Shown here: piece by piece, positions 6,971 through 14,256 of the stretch
Position numbering within the stretch: position 1 is the first letter of the stretch
Layout: every line of letters begins with the position of its first letter
DNA from: Micromonospora endophytica
GTDB lineage: Bacteria > Actinomycetota > Actinomycetes > Mycobacteriales > Micromonosporaceae
DNA length: 32,786 bases
Reading direction: 5' to 3'
Assembly: GCF_003236305.1 (NCBI RefSeq)
Contig: NZ_POTX01000039.1
Span: forward strand, 1-32,786
Translations under genes and position numbers: made by a program
Notes under the pieces: generated by a model
What the model was told of the DNA's origin: nothing
What the model saw: only the letters and a program-made list of their open reading frames with translations
Database searches by the model: none

Positions 6971-9900
6971 GTGAGCACCGGACCGACGACCCTGCCCGCC
7001 AGCGGTGATGCCGCCCAGTCCGGCCGCCGTCGGCTGTTCCGGCTGCGGGACGTGCGGATCCGATCCAAGCTGGCGTTGATCCTCGTGGTGCCGGTCGCCG
7101 CGATCATCGCGCTGGCCACGGTCCGCCTGGTCTCCGTCGGTGCGGGCGCCTACGACGCGACCGAGGCCCGCTCCCTCACCACGCTCGCCGTCGACGTCTC
7201 CGCGCTGGCGAACGACCTGCACGCCGAGCGGATGGCGGCGGCGGCGTACCTGGCCTCCCCGAAGAAGGCGCAGGCCGACGCCTACAGCGCCCGGGTGCGT
7301 CGGACCCAGGAACGAGTCGACGGGTACCGCGCCGAGCGGGCCAAGATCGAGGAGGCCCCCGCCGCCGTCGGTGATCGCCTGGCGGCCATCGACGGGCACC
7401 TGGACACGCTCGACGTGACCCGGCAGGAGATCCTCGGCCGGCCGCAGATGGAGGTGGCCGAGGCGGCCCTGCGCTACGGCGTGGTCGTGGCCGACCTGGT
7501 CGCCTACGGCGACGGGCTGGCCCAGCTGCCCGGCTCGGAGAGCCTGGCGGACAGCCGGCGGGCGGTCGCCGCGTTCGCCCGGGCCAAGGCGGCCGTCGCC
7601 GAGGAGGAGTCGGTCGCCTTCACCGCGCTCACCGCCGGCCGGCTGGACAACGAGCAGTTCTCCACCTTCGTGGCCACGCTGACCAGCCAGCAGGAGGCAC
7701 TGCTGGCCTTCTCGCTGGCCGCCGACCCCGTTCAACGCGCGCTTGTCGAGAGCACCGTCTCCGGCGACGCCGTGGTGCTGGCCGACCGGATCGCCACCGA
7801 TGTCAGCCGCTCGGTGAACCAGCGCTCACCGGTCACCGCCACGGAGGCGACCGCGGCGATCGGCGCGGTGAACGAGCTGATGCGGTGGGCGGAGATCGAG
7901 TTGCAGGACCGCCTGCTCAGCCAGACCGAGCAGGCCCGCTCGGACGTGGTCCGGCAGGCGATCATCGAGACGGCGCTGGTGCTGCTCACCCTGATCATCG
8001 CCGTGACCCTGGCGGTGGTGCTGGCCCGCTCGCTCAACCACTCGCTGCGCCGGCTCCGCGAGGGCGCGCTCTCGGTGGCCAACCGTGACCTGCCGGACGC
8101 GGTGCGGCGGCTGCAGGAGATGGGCAACGTCAACGACAGCAGTGTCAAGGAGATCGTCCGCGAGGTGCGGGATCCGATCCAGCTCGACAACCGCGACGAG
8201 GTGGGTCAGGTCGCCTCGGCGTTCAACGTGGTGCACCGCGAGGCGGTCCGGGTCGCGGCCGAGCAGGCGGCCCTGCGGAGCAGCGTCTCGGCGATGTTCC
8301 TGAACCTGGCCCGGCGTAGTCAGACCCTGGTCGACCGCATGATCGGCGAGCTGGACGCGATCGAACGTGGCGAGGAGGACCCGAAGCGGCTCGCGCAGCT
8401 CTTCGAACTCGACCACCTCGCCACCCGGATGCGCCGTAACGACGAGAACCTGCTCGTGCTGGCCGGGGCGGACTCGACCGCGCCGCGCCGGGACGACGCG
8501 TTGCTGGTGGACGTCTTGCGTGCCGCGCAGTCCGAGGTGGAGCTCTACAACCGGATCGAGTTCGGCACCGTCGACACGGACGTCTCGGTGGCCGCGCACG
8601 CGGTGAACGACGTCGTACGGCTGGTGGCCGAGTTGCTGGACAACGCCACCCGCTTCTCGCCACCGAACACCACGGTGGTCGCCGACGGCCGGCGGATCCG
8701 GGACTACGTCCTGATCCAGATCGAGGACCGCGGCCTCGGCCTGACCGACGAGCAGCTCGACTCGCTCAACCGGCGACTCGGCGAGGCGCCCAACGTGGAC
8801 GTGGCGGCGTTCCGGCTGATGGGTCTGGCCGTGGTGAGCCGACTCGCCTCCCGGTACGGCATCCGGGTCGACCTGCGCCGCAACGTCGAGGGCGGCACCG
8901 TGGCCCAGGTCACGTTGCCCGCGGCCACCGTGGTGCTGCCGAATCCGCGTGGCCGGGACCAGGCGATCACCCGGCCGCGCCAGCCGTTGGCGGTCGAGCA
9001 GGCCCCGACCACTCCGGCGAACGGGGCCGAACCGTTCGGTGGGGCGGGACGCACCGGCACCGCCACGTTGAGCGACCGCTGGCGCAGCAACACCCCCTCC
9101 GCCACGCCCTGGCCGTCGACCGATCCGGCGCCGGCCCAGAGCCCACCGGTCAGCACCCCGCCGCCGGCCTTCGCGGGCGGGTTCAATGCCGGTACGCCCA
9201 CCGTCGCCCAGCCGACCCTCGATCCGCTGCCCCGTCGCACCGCCAACCCGGAACCGGCCGCGCCCGTGCTCCCGGCGGGTCCGGTCGCCGGTGCCGGGGT
9301 CGGCACTCCGACCGCTGCCACCGGCTCCGGTGCCCCGGTCGGCTTCGCCGGGTCCAATGGCACGGGCGGCGTCGCTGCTTCCGGTGGCGCGGGCTTCGGC
9401 AGTCCCGGTGCTGCGGGCGGCTTCGGCAGTCCCGGGGGTGCGGGCGGCTTCGCCGGTTCCGCGGGTGCGGGTTTCGCCGCGGCCGGTAACCCGAACCCGG
9501 GTGGGAGCTACGACGGTGCGGGCTTCGGCGGGCTGGGCGCCAGCCTGGCCGCCACCGTCCCGGTGTCCACCGGGCCCATCACCGCTGCGCCGGAGCCGCA
9601 GGCCGAGGCGCCGATTTTCCGGGAGATGGAGGCGGTCTGGTTCCGGGCACACGGCAACGACGCCACCGCGATCTTCAGCCGGCCACAGTTCGACGACCCG
9701 CCGCCACAGCCGGCCGCCGGCGGTCCGGCGCCGACCCGGGGACGCAACCCGCTGCCCACCCGGACACCGGGCGCGGCGGCCGGAGGCGTCACACCACAGC
9801 CGTCTCCTGCGGCGAGCGCTCCGCCGCTCGGCGTGGTGCCGCCGGCAGCACGGCCGGCACCGCGACCAGCGGAATCGCCGACCCCGCCGGTCGGTGGACC

Positions 9901-10183
9901 GGCCGACGAGGCCTGGCAGACGGCAGCCGACGAGGGCTGGTCCCGGGCCAGCCGAGCGGCCGACCCCACTCCCGCCGGGACCACCCGTTCCGGTCTGCCG
10001 AAGCGGGTGCCGCAGGCACAACTCGTACCCGGCGGGATCGAACCGCGCGGTGGACGTGAGCACAGTCGCCGTACGCCGGACGAGGTACGCGGCCTGCTGT
10101 CGGCGTACCACCGCGGCGTGCAGCGTGGCCGGACGGCCGGCGCGAGTCAGAACAGCACCTCGACCAAGGAGACGAGCCGATGA
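6971..10183 (+). CDS. cvnA: Conservon sensor histidine kinase with NIT sensing domain (CvnA)
   Basis: A 1070-residue kinase. TM1 is at about 33-55. An extracytoplasmic NIT (nitrate/nitrite-sensing-type) helical domain spans about 60-320, TM2 is at 331-353 and a HAMP-like linker follows to about 430. The phospho-acceptor helix carries FELDHLATRMRRNDENLLVL, with His482 the likely site. HATPase_c has an N-box ELLDNATRFSPPNT (Asn558), a DRG motif (586-588) and a GLAVVSRLASRYG lid. Residues 660-1070 form a long Pro/Ala/Gly-rich, probably disordered tail with GFGSPG-type repeats and islands at PIFREMEAVWF (881-891), SGLPKRVPQAQLVPGG (1007-1022) and RTPDEVRGLLSAYHRGVQRG. CGGAGG seven bases upstream supports the GTG start. 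The stop overlaps the cvnB start (ATGA). In Streptomyces, CvnA proteins form membrane complexes with CvnB-D resembling GPCR/G-protein modules. Confidence 0.9.
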   Translation: MSTGPTTLPASGDAAQSGRRRLFRLRDVRIRSKLALILVVPVAAIIALATVRLVSVGAGAYDATEARSLTTLAVDVSALANDLHAERMAAAAYLASPKKAQADAYSARVRRTQERVDGYRAERAKIEEAPAAVGDRLAAIDGHLDTLDVTRQEILGRPQMEVAEAALRYGVVVADLVAYGDGLAQLPGSESLADSRRAVAAFARAKAAVAEEESVAFTALTAGRLDNEQFSTFVATLTSQQEALLAFSLAADPVQRALVESTVSGDAVVLADRIATDVSRSVNQRSPVTATEATAAIGAVNELMRWAEIELQDRLLSQTEQARSDVVRQAIIETALVLLTLIIAVTLAVVLARSLNHSLRRLREGALSVANRDLPDAVRRLQEMGNVNDSSVKEIVREVRDPIQLDNRDEVGQVASAFNVVHREAVRVAAEQAALRSSVSAMFLNLARRSQTLVDRMIGELDAIERGEEDPKRLAQLFELDHLATRMRRNDENLLVLAGADSTAPRRDDALLVDVLRAAQSEVELYNRIEFGTVDTDVSVAAHAVNDVVRLVAELLDNATRFSPPNTTVVADGRRIRDYVLIQIEDRGLGLTDEQLDSLNRRLGEAPNVDVAAFRLMGLAVVSRLASRYGIRVDLRRNVEGGTVAQVTLPAATVVLPNPRGRDQAITRPRQPLAVEQAPTTPANGAEPFGGAGRTGTATLSDRWRSNTPSATPWPSTDPAPAQSPPVSTPPPAFAGGFNAGTPTVAQPTLDPLPRRTANPEPAAPVLPAGPVAGAGVGTPTAATGSGAPVGFAGSNGTGGVAASGGAGFGSPGAAGGFGSPGGAGGFAGSAGAGFAAAGNPNPGGSYDGAGFGGLGASLAATVPVSTGPITAAPEPQAEAPIFREMEAVWFRAHGNDATAIFSRPQFDDPPPQPAAGGPAPTRGRNPLPTRTPGAAAGGVTPQPSPAASAPPLGVVPPAARPAPRPAESPTPPVGGPADEAWQTAADEGWSRASRAADPTPAGTTRSGLPKRVPQAQLVPGGIEPRGGREHSRRTPDEVRGLLSAYHRGVQRGRTAGASQNSTSTKETSR

Positions 10184-10587
10184 ACAGGCCAGCGGCCATG
10201 CAGGACATGGGTTGGCTGCTCACCAACTTCGCTGACAGCGTGGCGGGCATCGCCCACGTGGTGGCGGTGTCCGCGGACGGGCTGCTGCTCGCCTCCTCCC
10301 GCGACCTGCCAGCGGACCGGGCGGACCAGCTCGCCGCGATCACCTCCGGCGTGGTCAGCCTGACCGAGGGGGCGGCGCGGATGTTCAGCGCCGGCGGGGT
10401 GTTGCAGACAGTCATCGAGATGGACAGCGGCTATCTGTTCCTGATGTCCATCAGCGACGGCTCGTCGATGGCGGTGCTGGCCGCCCGCAGCTGCGATGTC
10501 GGTCAGGTGGGCTACGAGATGGCCCTGCTGGTGGAGCGGGTCGGCGCGGCGTTGGTACCGCTGCCCCGGGACGCGGTGCGGTCCTGA
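10180..10587 (+). CDS. cvnB: Roadblock/LC7 domain protein (CvnB)
   Basis: A 135-residue protein consisting of a single roadblock/LC7 domain. Characteristic segments are MGWLLTNFADSVAGIAHVVA, then VSADGLLLASSRDLPADRAD, and IEMDSGYLFLMSISDGSSMAVL near the end of the domain. Bacterial roadblock proteins bind and modulate small Ras-like GTPases; in conservons CvnB interacts with CvnD and CvnA. The ATG overlaps the kinase stop codon as ATGA, indicating translational coupling. A second ATG four codons downstream could also be used. The gene ends 43 bp before cvnC, which has its own strong ribosome site. Confidence 0.93.
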   Translation: MNRPAAMQDMGWLLTNFADSVAGIAHVVAVSADGLLLASSRDLPADRADQLAAITSGVVSLTEGAARMFSAGGVLQTVIEMDSGYLFLMSISDGSSMAVLAARSCDVGQVGYEMALLVERVGAALVPLPRDAVRS

Positions 10588-10615
10588 CGGGTGCGGCGTG
10601 ACGGCGGACAAGGAG

Positions 10616-10626
10616 AGGAGGTGATC
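10616..10626 (+). promoter_or_regulatory. Exceptionally strong ribosome binding site of cvnC
   Basis: AGGAGGTGATC is an 11-base match to the complement of the conserved 16S rRNA 3' end. The GGAGG core sits nine bases before the ATG at 10631. It is the longest Shine-Dalgarno match I see in the window. An in-register GTG at 10621 is out of frame with cvnC. Confidence 0.75.
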
Positions 10627-10630
10627 GCGG

Positions 10631-10996
10631 ATGGAACAGCAGCGGCGTGACCCGCGCGGTGCGCTGGTGCGCCCGTACGCGGTCACCCGGGGCCGCACCG
10701 AGCCACGCCAGGACATCGCCCTGGAAGCGGTGCTGATGGCCAGCCCCGCCCAGATCAACGAGTCGCGGTTTGCCGGGCATGACAAACATCGCATCGCCAT
10801 GGTCTGCGAGGGCCGGCCCGAATCGCTGGCGGAGATCGCCGCGTACACCCGGCTACCGCTGGGTGTCGCCCGGGTGCTGGTCGCCGACATGGTGGCCGAG
10901 GGTTTGTTGACGCTACAGACGGCCGCCCCCGCCACAGGTTACGAGGAGCGGATGGAAATGCTGGGAAGGGTGCTGAGTGGACTTCGCGAGCTATGA
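10631..10996 (+). CDS. cvnC: DUF742 winged-helix protein (CvnC)
   Basis: A 121-residue DUF742 protein. RRDPRGALVRPYAVTRGRTEP at the N-terminus is the family hallmark. The C-terminal half, ESLAEIAAYTRLPLGVARVL followed by VADMVAEGLLTLQ, looks like a winged-helix fold, in keeping with suggested DNA or partner binding. In Streptomyces conservons CvnC takes part in the membrane complex, but its biochemical role is not settled. The start is fixed by the AGGAGGTGATC ribosome site. The last 20 bases overlap cvnD, so cvnC and cvnD are probably translated in a coupled fashion. The order A-B-C-D is canonical. Confidence 0.92.
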   Translation: MEQQRRDPRGALVRPYAVTRGRTEPRQDIALEAVLMASPAQINESRFAGHDKHRIAMVCEGRPESLAEIAAYTRLPLGVARVLVADMVAEGLLTLQTAAPATGYEERMEMLGRVLSGLREL

Positions 10997-11600
10997 CCCC
11001 GCCGGGGCCCGCCAGAGCCGGGGAATCATCTCCGCGAAGATCGTCGTCGCGGGTGGCTTCGGTGTCGGCAAGACAACGCTTGTCGGCGCGATCTCCGAGA
11101 TCACGCCGCTGACCACCGAGGCGGTGATGACCGCGGCGGGCGTCGGCATCGACGATCCGTCCAAGGTGCCGGGCAAGGAGACCACCACGGTCGCCATGGA
11201 CTTCGGCCGGATCACCATGGCGCAGGATCTGATCCTGTACCTCTTCGGTACACCCGGGCAGACCCGGTTCTGGTTCATGTGGGACGAGATCATCAGGGGA
11301 GCGGTGGGTGCTGCGGTCCTGGTGGACACCCGCCGGATCACCGACGCGTTCGCTCCGCTCGACTACTTCGAGAGTCGCAAGCTGCCGTACGTGGTCGCGC
11401 TCAACCGGTTCGACGGCGCGCCGCAGTACGAAGTGGAGGAGGTCCGCGAGGCGCTGGCGATCTCGCCGGACGTGCCGCTGGTGTTGTGCGACGCGCGGCA
11501 TCGGGATTCGGTCAAGCAGGTGCTGATGACAGTCGTCGAGCACGCCATGCGCCGCCTTCAGGCCGAGCACGACCGGGGTCACCCGACCCCGGTGGGCTGA
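10977..11600 (+). CDS. cvnD: Ras-like GTPase of the conservon (CvnD)
   Basis: A 207-residue small GTPase. G1/P-loop is GGFGVGKTT (about residues 25-33). Switch I is represented by an acidic/Thr-rich stretch (EITPLTTEAVM), G3 by FGTPGQTRF (GTPGQ in place of DxxG), G4 by NRFD and G5 by CDAR. The GTPGQ form is typical of the bacterial MglA/Cvn ATP/GTP-binding family. The GTG at 10977 overlaps cvnC by 20 bp. The cycle state would be set by CvnB (roadblock) and CvnA. A strong double-stem hairpin just downstream ends the operon. The downstream effector is not encoded here. Confidence 0.93.
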   Translation: MDFASYDPAGARQSRGIISAKIVVAGGFGVGKTTLVGAISEITPLTTEAVMTAAGVGIDDPSKVPGKETTTVAMDFGRITMAQDLILYLFGTPGQTRFWFMWDEIIRGAVGAAVLVDTRRITDAFAPLDYFESRKLPYVVALNRFDGAPQYEVEEVREALAISPDVPLVLCDARHRDSVKQVLMTVVEHAMRRLQAEHDRGHPTPVG

Positions 11601-11613
11601 GCCGGGGCCGGCG

Positions 11614-11661
11614 AACCGCCGCTGAGTGAGATCGGTTGACCGGTCTCGTTCAGCGGCGGTT
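11614..11661 (+). terminator. Strong hairpin terminator of the conservon operon
   Basis: AACCGCCGCTGA (11614-11625) pairs perfectly with TCAGCGGCGGTT (11650-11661). Inside it, GAGATCGGT pairs with ACCGGTCTC with a single G-U. A T-rich stretch (TTTGTCGTTTC) follows. The whole stem exceeds 20 bp and begins 14 bases after the cvnD stop. Confidence 0.85.
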
Positions 11662-11809
11662 TGTCGTTTCTGGCACCGTCGTCCCCACTTGACGCTCCGC
11701 TGCCCGGAGTCGCGGAAACCGTCCTGACCTGCGACAACGTACGATCCTTCCGGCACGTGACGCTGCGTGAATAGATATTCACACCGTGCGCTGACGAGAG
11801 GGGGAGTTC

Positions 11810-12814
11810 ATGCGGACGGTAAGAGTCATCTCAGTGGTGCTGGGGGCGACGCTCGGCGTGGGACTGGCCGGGGCACCCGCGCAGGCGGCGGTCTCCGACC
11901 CGACCACCCGGGCCAACACGCTCACCGCGATGCGGGGCGAGGCGTTCGCCCACGCCGCCTACCTCGCGTACGCGCAGGAGGCGGAGCGGACCGGCGAGTT
12001 GGACATCGCGGAGCTGTTCCGCAGCACGGCCGCCACCGAACTGGACGAACACTTCACGGAGGAGGCCGAGCTGATCGACTTCGTCCGGAGCAACACGGCG
12101 AACCTGCGGGTGTCGATCGCCGGCGAGACGGAGGAGCACACCACCACCTACCCGGGCTTCGCCGAACAGGCCCGCCGGGACGGTTGCCTGCCGGCCGCCG
12201 CGCTCTGGGAAGAACTCGCCGCCGACGAGGGGGTGCACGCCGAACGGTTCCGGATCGCGCTGTTCGCCATCACCAACCCCGGCTCCGGGGTCCGAGTGCC
12301 GGTCGGCGTGCGGGTTCCGCCGGTGCCGATCGAGGCGACCGAGCCGGTCTGCACCGGCCAGACCCAGGAGAACCTGCTGACGACGCTGCGCGGCGAGGCG
12401 TTCGCGTACGCCAGCTACCTGGCCTACGCCGCGCACGCGCGCGACACCGGGCGGCTCCGCCTGGCCCGGCTCTGGGAGAACACCGCCAGCCAGGAACTCG
12501 GTGAACACTTCGCCGAGACGGCAAACCTGTACGGCCTGGTCGGCAGCAACGAGAGGAACCTGCGTACCTCGATCGCCGGTGAGCAGCACGAGGCGACCAC
12601 CATGTACCCGGCGTTCAGCCGCCAGGCCGCGTCGGTCGACGAAGGCGAGGCGGCGGGGCTCTTCGCCGAGATCGCGCACGACGAGGCCCGGCACGCCTCG
12701 GCGTTCCTGAACGCGCTCGTCGACCTGGTCCTCGGCGGCGGGGCGGAAACGGACGAGGCGGCGACCGCTGCCGACCGCCAGCCGGCGCCGGACCGTCCCG
12801 GCGCCCGCGCTTAG
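11810..12814 (+). CDS. Secreted protein with two tandem rubrerythrin-like (ferritin-like) domains
   Basis: A 334-residue protein. MRTVRVISVVLGATLGVGLA is a signal peptide, cut probably after AQA (about residue 27). Two ferritin-like four-helix domains follow, about residues 32-165 and 187-315. Each carries the same iron-ligand signatures: MRGEAFAHAAYLAYA and LRGEAFAYASYLAYA; ATELDEHFTEEAEL and SQELGEHFAETANL; IAGETEEHTTTYP and IAGEQHEATTMYP; and DEGVHAERF and DEARHASAF. The repeats are clearly an internal duplication. The family normally uses diiron sites for peroxide reduction or oxygen sensing in the cytoplasm, so an exported double-domain form is unusual. No rubredoxin-type Cys4 site is present. 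GAGAGGGGGAG upstream supports the ATG. Its TAG overlaps the stop codon of the convergent nnaR gene. Confidence 0.85.
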   Translation: MRTVRVISVVLGATLGVGLAGAPAQAAVSDPTTRANTLTAMRGEAFAHAAYLAYAQEAERTGELDIAELFRSTAATELDEHFTEEAELIDFVRSNTANLRVSIAGETEEHTTTYPGFAEQARRDGCLPAAALWEELAADEGVHAERFRIALFAITNPGSGVRVPVGVRVPPVPIEATEPVCTGQTQENLLTTLRGEAFAYASYLAYAAHARDTGRLRLARLWENTASQELGEHFAETANLYGLVGSNERNLRTSIAGEQHEATTMYPAFSRQAASVDEGEAAGLFAEIAHDEARHASAFLNALVDLVLGGGAETDEAATAADRQPAPDRPGARA

Positions 12815-13899
12815 TCGACCCGGAGCCGGTAGCCGCGCTTGACCACGGTCTGCACCACCCGGGGGGCGCGTAGCCCGGCCCGCAGCCGGGCCACCGCCAT
12901 CTCCACCGCGTGCTCGTCCGCGCCACGCGGCAACGTGCGCAGCAGGGCGGTACGGGAGAGGACCCGGCCCGGTGCGGCGGCCAGCGTCCGCAGCACCGCC
13001 ATCGGAGCCGGGGCGAGCGGGCGAAGCTCTCCGTCCACCACGGCGGCGTGCCCGCGCAGGGTGAGCAGATGACCGGCGGCCTTGATGGTGACGGTCCGCC
13101 GGGGTAGTTCGTCGACGATCGTCCGGACCAGTGCGCCGAGTCGGGCCCGGCTCGGCGCACTGACCGGCACCCCCCGCCGCAGCAGCGGCTCCGCGGTGAC
13201 CGCCCCGACGCAGCTGGCCAACACGTCACCGCGGAACGCCTCCAGCACGGCCTCGGTGCGGTCACCCGCGGCGCGCATCAGCGCCTCGGCCGCCGGCGCC
13301 GAGGTGAAGGTGACCGCGTCGACCAGCCGACCGGCCACCAGGTCGACCAGCCGGTGCAGCGGCGCCGGGTCGGTAGGCGGCGCCCAGCGGTAGACCGGAA
13401 CCTCGATCACGGTCGCCCCGGCCTCCTCCAGCGCCCTGGTGCACTCCGGTTGCCGATCGCCGTGCAGCTGCATGGCGATCACCTGGCCGGCCACGCCCCG
13501 CCGCCGCAGGTGATCGACCACCTCGTCACAGCTCTCCGAGGCGGGGGACCACTGGTCGTAGAGGCCGGCGGCGCGAATCGCCCCGCGCGCCTTGGGCCCG
13601 CGGGCCACCACGTACGCGTCACCGAGCACCGAGCGCAGCGGCTCGGCCAGGCCCCACCCCTCGGCAGCCTCCAGCCAACCCCGCATCCCGATCCCGGTGT
13701 TGGCCATCAGGATGTCCGGTGGCCGGTCCAGGCAGGCGCGGGTGGCCTCGCGTAGCTCGGTGTCGTCCGCCAGCGGCACGATCCGCAGCGCGGGCGCGAG
13801 CACCACCCGGGCGCCGCGCCGTTGCAGCAGCGCAGCGAGTTCGTCCCGCCGCCGGTCTGCGGTGACCCCGATGGTGAAGCCGGCCAGTTCCTCGCGCAT
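12811..13899 (-). CDS. nnaR: HemD-like / winged-helix nitrate assimilation regulator (NnaR type)
   Basis: A 362-residue fusion. Residues 1-255 are a uroporphyrinogen-III synthase (HemD)-like bilobed domain, with GFTIGVTADRRRDELAALL, then IVPLADDTELREATRACL, VIAMQLHGDRQPECTRALEE and DAVTFTSAPAAEALMRAAG. Residues about 270-362 are an OmpR-type winged helix, with VLRTLAAAPGRVLSRTALLR and a C-terminal VVQTVVKRGYRLRVD typical of the wing. Streptomyces NnaR has this architecture and cooperates with GlnR on nitrogen genes; Mycobacterium Rv0260c is similar. A regulatory rather than enzymatic role is inferred from the fused DNA-binding domain and from its place as the last gene of the nitrate operon. 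Its ATG directly abuts the nirD stop (TGA-ATG), and its TAA overlaps the convergent rubrerythrin-like gene stop. Confidence 0.88.
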   Translation of the reverse strand: MREELAGFTIGVTADRRRDELAALLQRRGARVVLAPALRIVPLADDTELREATRACLDRPPDILMANTGIGMRGWLEAAEGWGLAEPLRSVLGDAYVVARGPKARGAIRAAGLYDQWSPASESCDEVVDHLRRRGVAGQVIAMQLHGDRQPECTRALEEAGATVIEVPVYRWAPPTDPAPLHRLVDLVAGRLVDAVTFTSAPAAEALMRAAGDRTEAVLEAFRGDVLASCVGAVTAEPLLRRGVPVSAPSRARLGALVRTIVDELPRRTVTIKAAGHLLTLRGHAAVVDGELRPLAPAPMAVLRTLAAAPGRVLSRTALLRTLPRGADEHAVEMAVARLRAGLRAPRVVQTVVKRGYRLRVD

Positions 13900-14256
13900 T
13901 CACCCCTCCTGTCGCAGCCGCACCTCGACCATGCCGTCCCGGCAGCGGACCTCGTGCCGGGTCACGCTGACCCCGGGCAGGTCGAGACAGTCCCCCGTAC
14001 GCAGGTCGTACACCTGCTTGTGCAGCGGCGACGCGACCGTCGGCAGCCCGCCCCGGCTGCCCACGATCCCCCGGGACAACACGTACGCGCCGGTGACCGG
14101 GTCACGGTTGTCGATCGCGAAGAGTTCGTCAGCGGTCCGGAAGAGCGCCACCTGCACCCCGTCGACCAGGGCAGCGACTCCTCGGTTCGGGTCCAGCCGG
14201 TCCAGCGGGCAGACAACGGTCCAGCGCAGTGCGATGGTGGTGGTGGTGATGCTCAT
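13900..14256 (-). CDS. nirD: Nitrite reductase [NAD(P)H] small subunit
   Basis: A 118-residue Rieske-fold protein. The N-terminus has ALRWTVVCPLDRLDPNRGVAA; the core reads FAIDNRDPVTGAYVLSRGIV and the C-terminus SPLHKQVYDLRTGDCLDLPG. As in other NirD proteins, the fold is Rieske-like but the Cys-His/Cys-His cluster ligands are missing, so it is structural or regulatory for NirB rather than an electron carrier. The start overlaps the nirB stop (ATGA) and the stop abuts nnaR. The length is usual for the family. A run of Thr at residues 4-7 and the ATG-ATG-CAC pattern upstream do not change the start choice. Confidence 0.93.
   Translation of the reverse strand: MSITTTTIALRWTVVCPLDRLDPNRGVAALVDGVQVALFRTADELFAIDNRDPVTGAYVLSRGIVGSRGGLPTVASPLHKQVYDLRTGDCLDLPGVSVTRHEVRCRDGMVEVRLRQEG

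Noticed and set aside
7826..10111. A 761-codon minus-strand frame opposite cvnA
   Set aside because: It is antisense to the kinase domains, with low-complexity Arg/Gly composition and no recognisable fold.
12811..13899. Simple uroporphyrinogen-III synthase (HemD) annotation for the last operon gene
   Set aside because: The fused C-terminal winged helix and the nitrate operon context favour a regulator of the NnaR type; enzymatic activity is not excluded.
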